This document shows, one piece after another, positions 1 through 10,598 of a DNA stretch of 64,000 nucleotides; within the stretch, counting starts at the first letter, position 1; every line of letters starts with the position of its first letter. Below the pieces are notes generated by a model. That model made no database searches and had not been told where the DNA came from. It worked only from the letters and a program-made list of their open reading frames with translations. Made by a program: the position numbers and the translations under genes. Source of the DNA: Ophiostoma sp. CBS 140.51 (Eukaryota; Ascomycota; Sordariomycetes; Ophiostomatales; Ophiostomataceae); assembly GCA_029298735.1 (NCBI GenBank), contig JANSLP010000158.1:1-64000 (forward strand). The letters run 5' to 3'.

Positions 1-303
1 TTCGTGAGAGAGAAAAGGGACGATCGAGCCGAAAGGATTGACGAAAGAGTTGCTGGAAAGTCGAGATTGCGAAAAGGAGGGCAGAGAAGGCGGTTGAAAT
101 GTATTTCTAACCACTTCTCTTATTCTTTAAGAGCATCATGTTCATTTTCAGGGACTGAATTCAATAATGAAAATGGATTAAGAGATTTCATGAATTAAAA
201 TTAGATAAAAACTTCCTGTTGAGATGTAAAAATTAAACCATATTGTCTCAAGTATTAAGCCGTTTTCTTGTCATGTCCGTTTCTTTCCATGTTTGCCACT
301 CCT
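1..303. other. No gene seen (window edge)
   Basis: No convincing coding frame. The stretch lies downstream of the minus-strand carboxylesterase and probably holds its 3' UTR and terminator; it is AT-rich near 200-260. Confidence 0.5.
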
Positions 304-1956
304 TCACCCATGCAGAGGATACACTGCTGAACTGTTCCAACACGAGCCGTCAATGTAGTCTCCCGTAACAAGTTGCGAGGCTACATCCTTGCCAAACTCG
401 ACAATCTGGCCGCCGTTGGCTGCCGTCGGGTCAAACGCAGGCCAGTTGACAGTGGTGTTGACCGTGCTGGGATCTTTCAGAAAGGCCAAAAAGTAATCTT
501 GCATGGTCTGTGAAGTCTGTACTTCCAGACTGGGGATGGCACCACCAGCACCGACGTCCGTTTCGTACGTTCCAAAGAGCATCAAGAGATCGCTCCAGTG
601 CAGCGCACCGATCCAGTACACGGGGCTAATGTTGGTAAAGTTTCCAGCCCAAAAGTAGCGGTAGGTATCGAGGCCGATGCTGTGTCTCAACAGAGACTCA
701 TCGTACGTTTTGCAAGTGAAAGCTTGGGCGGCGAGAGTCGTGGCGGTCTCGTTGTTGGCCGTCGAGGTCTCGGCGGCGGCGTTGGACCGTATGGCTGGGC
801 CTGGAGCCACCAAACCGGCAGCATATCTTGCTGACTCATTGGAGAAAATGTACTTCTCGTCCGGGATGTCCAAGTAGAACGTGGAGATGGCTGGCGTGGC
901 GTTCCAGTTGTTGATCGTCTCGAGAATTTCGACCCACGACTGCTGGCGCATACACTCGAGCTCGGCATCGTAGTCGTCGCCGTAGTTGCAGCCCAGAGAC
1001 TTGGCGAGAATGTCAAAGGGCTCGTATGGGTCGGCGTCGGTCGTCACGTTGACAATCTGGCTGCTGGGCTGGGAGAGCATGCCAAACTTGTTGGCCAGTG
1101 GAACATCGGGGAAGGCCAGAGTGTACTGGTTGACGAGGCCGGCACCCTCAGATTGGCCAAAGAGCTGGGAGTGTTAGTGGTGATCATCTTGACAGAGGGG
1201 GAGAGGACTCACCATAATATTCTCACGGTCACCGCCAAAGGCATTAATGTTGATGTGCACCCACTCGATGGCCGCACGCACATCGAGTAGAGTGAGTGAC
1301 GTCTCTTTCAGCGCCCGCGAGCCAGGCTTGCCAAAGATGTTGTTCCGGTAGTTGATCGTCACAGCAATGTGCTCTTGCGACCGCGAGACCCAGTTCGTCG
1401 GCAGCTGCGATGCAATGTCCACGCCGCCCGTAAGACCGCCACCACCCGTCACAAAGAGTGCCACAGGCAGTTTCGACGAGATATTGGCGTACGCCGGTGT
1501 CCACACAGCCAGAGTCAGACAGTCCTCGGCCGTGTTCCACGCAACCATCCCTGCATCCAGCTTCTCCCCCGGGTTGATAATCTCGTTGGTCGGCTCGTAC
1601 TCGTTCCACACACTGGCGGCTTTGCCCACATACTGCGGGCACATGGGGCCAAAGTAGGTCGAGTCAATGCGCTTGCGGGACGGGTGCGGGTACCGGGCCG
1701 GCTCCCACCTAAGGTCACCGACGGGCGGCTGGGCATACGGAATCCGCAAAAACTGGCGCACGTTAGGGTACGTGTCGTTGAACATGCCAATGAACGTGCC
1801 CGTCTCGGTCGTCACTGTCAGGTTGCTCCAGTTAGACAGTGTGCGTGGTGCCTCAAACGTCAGATTGGCAAAGTAAGGGTCGAACATGGCACCCTGGGCC
1901 ACCGGCACTGCCAAGGCCAAAGCCAAGGCCGAGCCAAGAAGGGTCGGAGTATGCAT
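304..1956 (-). CDS. Secreted type-B carboxylesterase/lipase
   Basis: Predicted extracellular alpha/beta-hydrolase that cleaves carboxylic esters. I read two exons, 1213-1956 and 304-1164, joined over a 48-nt intron (1165-1212, donor GTGAGT, branch CACTAAC, acceptor CAG); the product is 534 aa. Residues 1-22 form a hydrophobic signal peptide. Family signs are the FLRIPYAQPPVGDLRW region, the EDCLTL cysteine signature, a GQSEGA nucleophile elbow with Ser253 formed just after the splice junction, and His437 in a HWSDLLMLFG context matching the catalytic His of cholinesterase-like enzymes. The usual HGGG oxyanion strand reads TGGGG, so the first His is replaced. Length is normal for secreted fungal members (about 520-570). 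Several Asn-X-Thr/Ser sites suggest glycosylation. The substrate cannot be told from sequence. Confidence 0.88.
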
Positions 1957-3205
1957 GGCGGGAGATTAACAAAAAAAAGTGTCTTGGTATTGTTCACTCT
2001 GGGGTAATGTACCTGGAGTAGAAGTCTGGACCACAAACTACACTTTACACGATGTTTGTCTACATTTATACATACATCTCCATGTGGCTTTCAGACACCG
2101 GGGAAGAATTCAACTGAGAACTTTTGACGTATGTAGATCTTTCCCACGACAACGACTCGGAGCCGAACATACAACTCACCGAGCACCTCACAGCACATTT
2201 TCCCCAACTAGAGTAGGGCGACGTACAGTTGTGATGTTTGCAAACTAGTCTTAGCAAAAGGGCCGATCTGAAAAACAGCTATGAGGCTATCGACAACATC
2301 TTGTCCAAGTTGAGATGGAGGCATGACGCGTATATCCGTGAGATCCGTGATACTTCCAAATCAAAGCTCAAGATGGCAGGGAAAGTCATAAAAAAGCCCA
2401 ACAGAGCGACGTCTGACGGCACGCCGGCAATCGACCGGGAAGTTTTCCGGTGAACGTGACATGGCGGGGAAGGTTGCTTTCGGTGGGACGATCCGGATTT
2501 TTGGAGAGGAACAGGTGGAAAGAATTTGACGGGCATCCTAAAACCGATTCGTCTGTTCTCTGGTTTTCTTTCGACATCATGTTAGTGCCGGCATCATGTC
2601 GGCGTGGGAGCATCGTGGAACTTGCAAGCCCTGCCGGGTCTAAACAGTTGACGACTTTCTTTCTCTTCTTTGCTGTCTGCTTTCCATTACCACGTTAGTG
2701 GGCAGCACTGCCAACAAAGACGATCGACGTCTGCAGTTGCTCTCCAGGCGCGGGGAGAACAAAACGCCAACGACGAAAGACGACGACCAGTCATTCTCCA
2801 CGCTCACGGAGCGCTCGCCTCCGCGTTGCTCGCTTGCAATATTCTGCTTGGAAAAGTTAGTCGTTTTGAGTTTTTGCACACCTAGGAAATTTTCTACAGA
2901 CCCGTGGCACGGTTAGTGAAAAGTATTTGTAAAAGCGAAAAGAAAAAGTAAACAGATGGAAAAAAGTTGTAGAAATCATTCAGCATATGTCTGGGTCAAA
3001 TTGAGGCATAGGAGGTAACCTGTGCATATTGTGTAAAGCCCTGCATAAAATACTAAACACACAGAACCCGTGTAAGTGCCCTGTTAGGCATGTAGGTAAA
3101 CATTTGAATTGTGCTCACAGTCAAAGTCGCTAGCAACATCAGTATATGATTCATATTGTTTTATGTCATTAACTATTTGCTTTTATGTAACCCGCTTCTG
3201 AAGTC
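1957..3205. other. Intergenic, no supported gene
   Basis: Short frames occur on both strands (for example around 2240-2700), but none has recognisable motifs or a good splice context. It contains the esterase promoter at its left end and the 3' flank of the ceramidase-like gene, AT-rich at 2900-3200, at its right end. Confidence 0.5.
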
Positions 3206-4630
3206 CTATGCCAACGTTGCTTTATATTGGTTGACCATGGACACCAACGAATTTGTGATGCTAATCTCAGCACAGGTGCCTGGCATCAAACTCGTGCCCA
3301 GCACTTGGAACGTCTCTTGGTCAAAAGACAAGGAGTCCGGAATGTACCCAGATGGCTGTCCATTGACCATGGTCACAATCATGGTCTTGTGCATCAGGCC
3401 GGCCGTCTCGTTCTTGATGCGCCAGCCAATGCGTGTAAAAATCTCGCCGCCGACGGTGACGAGGACAACATCGCCGAGACCGACAGCGCCCGTTGTGACA
3501 TTGAAATTGGGCCCCGTTGTGTAGACACCCGCAACACCCTCACGGGCACTGTCCAACCGTTTTCGTCCGGGGCAGCTGACCGTCTCTTGGGCGGCCCAGA
3601 TGGTGGGCGAGTCGTCAAAATCGGTCGTCTGGGACATGATTTGCATAACAATCTCGCCCATCATGACACCCTGTGCCTCCAACTCCCTAAAGAGTTGGCG
3701 GATGTAGTGATCATCGGGCCGCACAAAGGGTGTGTAGCCGTCACGGACGGGCTCCTCGACACATTCTTGCACGAGCTCAAAGCCTGTAATGGGCACCGAG
3801 CTGATGGATGCCAGGTTGTTGGTCCCTGCACGCCGCAACAACGGGTTGACATCCCCGGACGCCTGCTGCGAAAAGATGGCCACAAACGTGTCGTTGACAC
3901 TCATGGAGGTTTCGATCCAGCGCATCATGGCCGCGGGCCAGTCGCCCGTCGTAAACCCGCTCAGGTACGAATTGACGGGGTGCATGCCGTAGCTGGTGTA
4001 GGAAGCAATGGGCGCATTGTCGTCCCTCCCCAGGAAAGTCAGGACCTGCACGGCGCGGTCGACGGGGCCCGACAGGTTGGCAGCCTGTGTCCAGCGGCCC
4101 GTCAAAGGGTCGAGTGCGTCGCGGTTGACATTGAAAAAGGCCTCGCCGGTGTTGTAGCCGACCTTGGCTGGCTTTAGGTTGCCGAGGGCCAGTGTCGCAG
4201 CTTCAACAGCCGCCAATCCCAGTGACGAGTAGTTGCGCACGGCAGCGTTGCCGTACTGGTTGGCATTGGTGACACCCGCGGGTCCAGCACTGTGGGCGTG
4301 TGTAATCGACACCAAAACATTGGCCAAGGACGTGTTGAGTGCTTCTGCCACGAGCTTGTTGGCCGTCTTATAGATACCGTCCTGGATAAAGGCCAGCTCG
4401 CAGTTGACAAAGGCGCCGCGCACATCATTGTTCTCGTAGACAATGGCACGGACATGCAGCTTTTCATGAGCAAACTCGTCGAGCGGTAGCCAGTGTGGGT
4501 TGGGGTAGGGCGTAATGTCGACGCGGGCAGTGCCAACAAGAAGGCCCGTCGTGTTATCGGTGGTGCTTCCGGCGGCCAGGGTGACCGGAAGCAACAAGGC
4601 TGCAGCCAGTGACAGGAAAGAGAACTTCAT
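3206..4630 (-). CDS. Secreted neutral/alkaline ceramidase-like hydrolase
   Basis: A single-exon gene of 474 aa. Residues 1-20 form a signal peptide. The family is indicated by GTARVDITP (33-41), which opens the neutral ceramidase N-terminal domain, and by a THAHSAGP block (110-117), the counterpart of THTHSGPGG with the first zinc-binding His. A later GMHPVNSY...TTGDWPAAM segment matches the second His plus the Gly-Asp loop. Neutral ceramidases hydrolyse the amide bond of ceramide to sphingosine and a fatty acid. This protein is much shorter than canonical enzymes (about 650-780 aa) and has no room for the C-terminal immunoglobulin-like domain, so it may belong to the wider ceramidase-N group with another amide or ester substrate. 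It neighbours two other secreted-protein genes. Confidence 0.82.
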   Translation of the reverse strand: MKFSFLSLAAALLLPVTLAAGSTTDNTTGLLVGTARVDITPYPNPHWLPLDEFAHEKLHVRAIVYENNDVRGAFVNCELAFIQDGIYKTANKLVAEALNTSLANVLVSITHAHSAGPAGVTNANQYGNAAVRNYSSLGLAAVEAATLALGNLKPAKVGYNTGEAFFNVNRDALDPLTGRWTQAANLSGPVDRAVQVLTFLGRDDNAPIASYTSYGMHPVNSYLSGFTTGDWPAAMMRWIETSMSVNDTFVAIFSQQASGDVNPLLRRAGTNNLASISSVPITGFELVQECVEEPVRDGYTPFVRPDDHYIRQLFRELEAQGVMMGEIVMQIMSQTTDFDDSPTIWAAQETVSCPGRKRLDSAREGVAGVYTTGPNFNVTTGAVGLGDVVLVTVGGEIFTRIGWRIKNETAGLMHKTMIVTMVNGQPSGYIPDSLSFDQETFQVLGTSLMPGTCAEISITNSLVSMVNQYKATLA

Positions 4631-5689
4631 GGTTGAGATGCAGCGACGATGAGAGGAAGACGGACTTGATCTTAGTACAAAGCATCAGAGTTGTGATGCC
4701 AGACTTCTGGTCGTATATTTGATATCAACAGATGTGTAAGTCGAGTCAAAGTCAATATCCGGCTACAGCCTTCCAGTCGTAAGGTAGTGCGGCCTTCCAA
4801 GATGCACGCGTCGTCCCATCTCTAGCCTTGCATAAGACCCGGCGACGGACAATCGGCCCTTTGACAGGTAGGGCCGAGTTCTTCTCAGTGCGTGATCTGA
4901 AAATACTGCAGAACACAGTCGTCCGGCGACTTGCCGACAACTGCGAGCCAAATGCACGGCCAGGTGCCGGAAAGTATCACCAATCGCCTTTCATGGCAGT
5001 ATTCTCCTCCCATAAACCCCGGATCAAACTCCACATGAAGCTCCACTGCTGTGGATGTATCCCCGCATTCGTACGTCAATTGCACATCAATCCCAGCCAC
5101 GGCAGGTGTCGCTCCGGGTCTATCCTCCGGGTTCCTCGCCAATGGTCACGGCTAGCTTTCCTTACTTACCATTCTCTCCAAGATGCATATTTCTTAGCCC
5201 ACAAGTCCGCCCCGGATCTTTTAAAAGATCGGACCGACTGAGTATCTGCTTCAGCTTGAAGGAACAAGAGATCATGTCGGAAAGCTTGATATGCACCTCG
5301 CTGTCGGTCTGGCGTCCAAAAGAAGCTAAAGAAGCTTGCGTCACGGCACCGGTGCCAAGACACTAGGAGCGCATGTGTCGGCCTGATGCTTAGGTAGCTG
5401 CATACAAGAGCATGCAGGCTTGGTGCAGGTTTGATTCAAACTGTGCAAGTCTCATATCTAAACCGGATTTCGAATGTAAAGACGTTCTTGACCTCGTGGT
5501 AATCACCAGCACTGATTGAGTAGGGCTGTTAGCAGATCAGTCGATCACCGCTTGTTTACTTCCTACAGCTGCCGTTCAACTTCATATAGACACTCTCTAC
5601 CAGACTCTGCCAAATTGAACTGTTTTTCAATTGCTTCTTGGTTTTCTTTGATTTTGATTTTGAATTCTTTTTTACCCCTCAACGACATC
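4631..5689. other. Divergent promoter region
   Basis: It lies between the divergently transcribed ceramidase-like gene (minus) and the Kre9-like gene (plus) and must hold both promoters. Frames up to about 137 codons occur on both strands but overlap each other and show no motifs. The 100 bases before 5690 are pyrimidine-rich, as is common in fungal leaders. Confidence 0.5.
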
Positions 5690-6170
5690 ATGAAGTTCAC
5701 CAGCCTTCTCCTCGCGGCAACGTGCAGTGTCGCCCAGGCAATTCGCTTCACCAACCCGGATTTTCACAACATCACCGTCGGAACGCCTTTCAACATAACA
5801 TGGGCTGATGCCAGCGGTCCAGTCACCTTGACTCTGCTCAAAGGCGCCACGCCAGCCTACTTTAAGGACATGGGCGTAATTGCGAGTAAGTCGAGTTGTC
5901 CATCACATTCCATCACATCTTGGTTGAACTCGTAGCCAACTGTACTTAGGCAACCTCACTAGCTCACATTACGTCTGGACGCCGAGCAATACACTTCTCC
6001 GCGACATTTACGACATCAAGTTCACAGACACCTCAGGAGCAACTGCCTACAGCTTTATGTTTGAGCTGGTTCTGGCACCCATCACAGCTGCGACAACCAC
6101 AACGACAGCGGCAGCAGCAACAACAAGTACCACATATGCCACAACCTGGATCTGGCCAACATATGTATAA
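5690..6170 (+). CDS. Small secreted Kre9/Knh1-like protein
   Basis: Two exons, 5690-5885 and 5950-6170, flank a 64-nt intron (5886-5949, donor GTAAGT, acceptor TTAG); the product is 138 aa. The start is the ATG followed at once by a signal peptide (MKFTSLLLAATCSVAQA, residues 1-17). The mature part opens with IRFTNPDFHNITVGTPFNITW and continues with a GPVTLTLLKG strand, the hallmark of the Ser/Thr-rich Kre9/Knh1-like N-terminal domain found in fungal wall proteins. After the domain comes a Thr/Ala-rich stretch (near 108-127), probably O-mannosylated, then an aromatic end (TWIWPTYV). The tail does not look like a normal GPI signal, so the protein may be soluble or wall-associated. Too small to be Kre9 itself; a structural or effector-like role is possible. 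Confidence 0.8.
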
Positions 6171-6952
6171 AGAGAGATGAGAGAGACTAAAAAAAAAAAA
6201 AGAAAATACGAAGAAGAATTCATGTGGTTTGCGATTCTCGCCAGGCGTTTCACGGTAAATGCATTTACTGTTTGAAAATGAGGACACAACAGTGGAGTTA
6301 GCATGAAACAGAGTACAAACATACTATATACACTGCTGTACACTGCTCACTAACACCAAATCTGGTGAACAAAGTACACATTGTATTTCACGAATGCACA
6401 TCACTGTCCATCAGCCATCTCAAATAACCTCCTTTCATATGCAGTTTATTTTCAAAGCTTTTGAACCCCGATTTCATACAGATACGGTCTTTACACCGTT
6501 ATCACACACCGTTGACACTGACAACACGGAGAATTCCGTGTGTCAACTACGATTCTTCAGTGACATATTCACGTGATGACCCCACATCGTTCTGGTTCCA
6601 CTTTTATTTTGAAAGTGTCTGCCTTCAAAGACTGACGTATGGCGGTTCCTTTTTCAGCGGCCGTTCTTACGCCCGATTCGCATTCGCATGTTTTTGTCTA
6701 GGTTTTCAGCCTTCTTACTTTTTTCTGTGTGTCCTGTCACACACACGCCCTTTGACAGTAGCGATTGTCTTGCGAATTGATGCCCACGAGCCACATAACA
6801 CGAGCGACGACCGACGACGTACAACGGACCCAACCCGAATCCGCGGAGCAATCCCGAATCCGCGATCGATTCGACTGACCACTCATCCGACGACGCGCGC
6901 TTTGCGCCGCTTGTTCAACACACGACGACTTCTCCCACACTCCTCCTCGCAC
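6171..6952. other. Intergenic and leader of the C6 factor
   Basis: AT-rich at 6180-6480 with an A12 tract near 6190, then a GC-richer leader from about 6550. The reading frame of the downstream transcription factor stays open back to 6461, but nothing there resembles a protein domain. Confidence 0.45.
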
Positions 6953-8536
6953 ATGGAGGGACCGGCTTCTCGGCGGGCCGCCAAGGTCGGCCACCGCAAG
7001 TCGCGCAATGGATGTACCAAGTGCAAGACACGGCGGGTCAAATGCGACGAAGTCCGGCCAATATGCAGCAACTGTTCACGACTCGGTCTGGATTGTGCCT
7101 GGCCGACGGCTGAAGCGCCGGCATACAATCACGCAACGAATGCACATCTACCCTCACCCTCCGCTAAAAGCCACCCGGCATCCCTTCAGACAGCCGGCTC
7201 TTCCTCCTCACAACTCTCACCAGCGCAGACACCCACGCCGACCATGTCCAACGCTCTCCCATTTCCACACCCACACCCACATCCGAGCGCACACGCGCAT
7301 ACACATACACACCCATATACACACCCCTTCCACTCACCAGCGTCTGGGCATGTCTCGCTGAGCGACTTCTCCGCCGCCAGTACCGATTTCGGCGAGTCCA
7401 GCTCCGGCAACAGCCAAAGTCCTGGGGACCACGATGCACAACGCTTCTCGGCCATGCTGCAGGCATGGTCTAACAATGTCGAGCAAGAAGCGGCAGCAGC
7501 GGCCGCGAGCTCTGGCTCCTCAACAACACAGTCGGCCGTCGCCACCGAAGCCGAGGACGACTGTTTACTACCAGAATCCCGCGCGCGTCGACTGCTCGAG
7601 CACCGTCTCATGCAAAACTATCTTTATAATCTGGGCGTACCCTTCCCCGTCTCGCCCTCCCAGGACTGGAACGACCTTTGGACCAAGACAGTGCCGCCCA
7701 TGGCCTTGAGGTACGACAACATTCTCTATGCCATCATGTCCCACTCGGCCACCCACCTTTTGAGAAAAGAACCACGCAACCACAGCTTGTTCCGCGCCCG
7801 CCAGGCGTATCTCGTGGCCGCTATGCGCGTCCAGCGCCGCATGGTCGACACGCTGACGCTGGACAGCGCCGACGCCGTCTGTCTCGCGTCCTTGATCATG
7901 CTCGTCCAGTCTTTTGCGATGCTCGACGAGCGCATCATTGACACGTATACACCGCCAATGGACTGGCTAAGGCTCGGCAAGGGCGCCGGCGCCGTCATTT
8001 GGACCAGCGTAGAGGCCATCCTAAAAACGGGCGAAGAGTCCAAGTCCGTCATGCTCACCATTGCCAACTCCCAGCCCCGCATGGGCTTTGACGAGTCCTA
8101 CTTTGACGCCAGCAATCGGGAGTCCTTAAATGCCATTTTGGCCCAAGACTTGACGTCTGGCGACGACTGGGACGACCCGGAAACCCGCGACGCCTACGAA
8201 AAGACGTTGAGCTACGTCGGCTCCCTTCAGCTGTCCATGCGCCGCGGCGAGCCCATCTACGTTTTGTGCAGACGCGTCCAGGGCTTCACCATGGTCATGC
8301 CCCCCAGGTTTGTCGACTTTGTCGATGAGCGACGACCGCGCGCTCTCGTGGTCCTCGCCCACTTCTTCGCCGCCGTCAGCAAAATCACCAAGATTTTCGG
8401 TGGCGTCTGGTGGCTCGGCGGCGAGGACGGGCGCGAGTCCATTGCCACGCGCGAGGTCCGCGGCATCCGTTCCATTATGCCACAGGAGTGGATGGCCCAC
8501 ATGATTTGGCCCATGGAGGCCGCGGGGCTGTCCTGA
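6953..8536 (+). CDS. Zn(II)2Cys6 transcription factor, UPC2-like C-terminal half
   Basis: A nuclear DNA-binding regulator, read as a single exon of 527 aa. The start was chosen at the ATG just ahead of the zinc cluster although the frame stays open further upstream. The cluster is Cys21-x2-Cys24-x6-Cys31-x6-Cys38-x2-Cys41-x6-Cys48 with basic residues between (KTRRVK). A Pro/Ser/His-rich linker follows, including a His-Pro/His-Thr alternation encoded by CACACC-like repeats at 7257-7335. The C-terminal part, from about residue 215 (HRLMQNYLYNLG, then a DAVCLASLIMLVQSFAM helix), resembles the fungal-specific activation/regulation domain of UPC2-like factors, which in yeast senses sterol. The target genes cannot be inferred. 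Confidence 0.88.
   Translation: MEGPASRRAAKVGHRKSRNGCTKCKTRRVKCDEVRPICSNCSRLGLDCAWPTAEAPAYNHATNAHLPSPSAKSHPASLQTAGSSSSQLSPAQTPTPTMSNALPFPHPHPHPSAHAHTHTHPYTHPFHSPASGHVSLSDFSAASTDFGESSSGNSQSPGDHDAQRFSAMLQAWSNNVEQEAAAAAASSGSSTTQSAVATEAEDDCLLPESRARRLLEHRLMQNYLYNLGVPFPVSPSQDWNDLWTKTVPPMALRYDNILYAIMSHSATHLLRKEPRNHSLFRARQAYLVAAMRVQRRMVDTLTLDSADAVCLASLIMLVQSFAMLDERIIDTYTPPMDWLRLGKGAGAVIWTSVEAILKTGEESKSVMLTIANSQPRMGFDESYFDASNRESLNAILAQDLTSGDDWDDPETRDAYEKTLSYVGSLQLSMRRGEPIYVLCRRVQGFTMVMPPRFVDFVDERRPRALVVLAHFFAAVSKITKIFGGVWWLGGEDGRESIATREVRGIRSIMPQEWMAHMIWPMEAAGLS
7257..7335 (+). repeat. CACACC/CACATA repeats coding a His-rich tract
   Basis: Low-complexity alternating CA-rich sequence inside the C6 transcription factor gene. 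It encodes runs of His-Pro and His-Thr dipeptides in the linker after the zinc cluster and is likely to vary in length between strains. Confidence 0.75.
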
Positions 8537-9038
8537 GTGAGGTAGAAAGTCTCTTTCGACTTGAATCTTTTGAGGAAGAGAGCATGCTATTAACTGCTCT
8601 CGTGGTCAGAATATGACATCTCCTACATCCCTTCACAGGTGACCAGTTCTTGGATACACTGGATTGCAGCATTCGATAATAGGGTACGCCGTCGAGACTG
8701 CATTGGAGCACTATCTTGCAACATTCGACTCTAACCAATATTACATATCAATATTTTTACGAACTGAAGAACAAGGGCCGCCTAGATATTGGACCTTGGA
8801 AGCTTATGTTTTGGCACCCATAATCATGATAGTGGGGAATGCCCGTCCTGGAATCACAGATAGAAGCGCATCAGAGTGCTCTGTAGTATCAGAGAAGAGC
8901 CGAGGCTAGATGGAGTGTATGGTTTAAAGGAGGATCATGTAATTCATGTATTATTATTTTAATATGACAAACTCTACGTGTAGAAAACCGCTACAAAAAT
9001 CAAAAACGAGTCAAAAATGAAACACAAACTGAACTCTG
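8537..9038. other. Convergent intergenic region
   Basis: Lies between the 3' ends of the C6 factor (plus) and the conserved secreted protein (minus). It should hold both terminators; AT-rich at 8930-9020. No gene seen. Confidence 0.5.
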
Positions 9039-10598
9039 TCAAATATACAGAGTACCGTCATCACTCCGCTCAAACACACTCCAGTCCAAGTACTTGATGA
9101 GCTCTTTGATCGATGTCGTGGCCGACGTGACGGCAGCATCACCGCCATCCTCGAATGTGCTCAACGCATCGAGCAGCGTCCCGCAGATCTTGATAGTGAC
9201 CGCCTCAAAGCCGGCATACAGCAGCTTGTCCGCCTCCGTCTGCAACGGCGTCTGTGTCTGCAGGTAAAAGGTGGCACACCGCTTCCGCGCCTCGGCCTCG
9301 CGCAGTTGCTTGCCGTCCACCGAGTAGTCCAAAAACACATTGAGAAGGGACTGCAGACCATCCTTGATGTCGTCCTCCTTGGTGGCATTGGCCAGTGACA
9401 CAAGACGCTGGGCGTACCGCCGCACCACCAGATCGGCCACATCGCGCCAGCTGTAGGGTGCCAGCGGAGCATCACGGCGGGCGGCCACGACGTCTTTCAA
9501 ATACGCCTTGATGGCCACCAGTTCCGAGGGAGCAGCATTCACCAGTCGTGGGAACGTAGACCGCTTACCGTCCGGGTTGGTCAGGTTGATGGAGAAGAAA
9601 AAGGCCGAGACCATCGACTGGTAGTCGAGCACGGTACGGTGGCCACCGACATCCCGGAAACCGTTCTCGGCGTTGAAGGGACCGGGGAACCCACGGGGCG
9701 GGCCGCCAGGACCGCCAGGACGACGGCCACCCGGTCCACGGCCGCCGGGACCGCCGCGGCCAGGAGGGCCATGACCACCCGGACCTCCACCACCAGGGCG
9801 CTTGGAAGCACTGTCCGACCGCCGCAGCGACTGCACCTCCTCGAGACCATCAAAGAAATTGCACTTGATAATTTCGGTACCAGCACCCTCGGTCCGGATC
9901 ACACCCTGCAGCTGCCACTCCGCGCACAAATCACAAAGCTCTTCGGCACGGATAAACTCGCCGGGCGGGCCGGGCGGATCCTGTGTAGGCTTGGCAGATT
10001 GAGTGGTGGTCGTGGCTGCCACCTTCTTGGCGCTGTCGCTGTTACCGGCCCGCAGCAGATAATCCTGCGTGTCGATGACGCCGTCGCTGCCCTTGTCGCC
10101 GCTCATGCCGTCAATGTACAGGAATTGGAGAGGCCGTGTCGTGCGGTAAATGTGCAGCCAGCCGTGGCCGTCGTCTTCGCCAGCTGCTGGAGGGGGTGGA
10201 GGAGGCGGGAACTCGTCGTTGTCGTTGTCACTGTCGCCAATGGCGGCCTGGCCAATGTGCTCCGAGCCCAGGATCGGAGGCGGGCCACCGGGGTGGCCCA
10301 TTCTGGAGCGAGCAAACATTTCGGCATGTTCGATTTCGTAGGCGAGCCAGTCGAGCGTCGTGGGTGTCGAGTTGTGGCCGTTGCCGTGGTGGAAGAGGAC
10401 GCCCTGGGGCACGGTCGCCAGGTACAGAGACATGCCGTTGGGGTGGATGGTGCTGCCATATTTGCGCAGAGAATCAAAAACGGCATTGAAGATGTAAGGG
10501 CCGCGCTGGGCAGCGGCGTCGGTGCTTGGCTGGACGGCCTGCACGACCGAAGCGGCCGACAGCGCCGCAGCGAGAGCGACAAGGGCCTGAGAAGGCAT
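9039..10598 (-). CDS. Conserved fungal secreted protein of unknown function with Gly/Pro tract
   Basis: A single-exon protein of 519 aa with an N-terminal signal peptide (about 1-21). It resembles a family I recognise from many filamentous ascomycetes but that has no assigned function. The N-terminal half has well-ordered segments: YIFNAVFDSLRKYGS, MSLYLATVPQGVLFHHG, LAYEIEHAEMFARSR and, after a short insertion of acidic and Pro residues, GWLHIYRTTRPLQFLYIDGM. Residues near 265-306 are an almost pure Gly/Pro/Arg tract (repeated GGPGG and GRG units). The C-terminal 200 residues look globular and alpha-helical. It could be an extracellular or ER-lumen protein. No catalytic motif could be named. 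The tract is a likely site of length variation. Confidence 0.82.
   Translation of the reverse strand: MPSQALVALAAALSAASVVQAVQPSTDAAAQRGPYIFNAVFDSLRKYGSTIHPNGMSLYLATVPQGVLFHHGNGHNSTPTTLDWLAYEIEHAEMFARSRMGHPGGPPPILGSEHIGQAAIGDSDNDNDEFPPPPPPPAAGEDDGHGWLHIYRTTRPLQFLYIDGMSGDKGSDGVIDTQDYLLRAGNSDSAKKVAATTTTQSAKPTQDPPGPPGEFIRAEELCDLCAEWQLQGVIRTEGAGTEIIKCNFFDGLEEVQSLRRSDSASKRPGGGGPGGHGPPGRGGPGGRGPGGRRPGGPGGPPRGFPGPFNAENGFRDVGGHRTVLDYQSMVSAFFFSINLTNPDGKRSTFPRLVNAAPSELVAIKAYLKDVVAARRDAPLAPYSWRDVADLVVRRYAQRLVSLANATKEDDIKDGLQSLLNVFLDYSVDGKQLREAEARKRCATFYLQTQTPLQTEADKLLYAGFEAVTIKICGTLLDALSTFEDGGDAAVTSATTSIKELIKYLDWSVFERSDDGTLYI

Noticed and set aside
6461..6952. Upstream 164-codon extension of the first C6 factor
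   Set aside because: Open frame only; Arg/Thr/Phe-rich leader-like composition with no domain, and the ATG at 6953 directly precedes the zinc cluster as in other family members.
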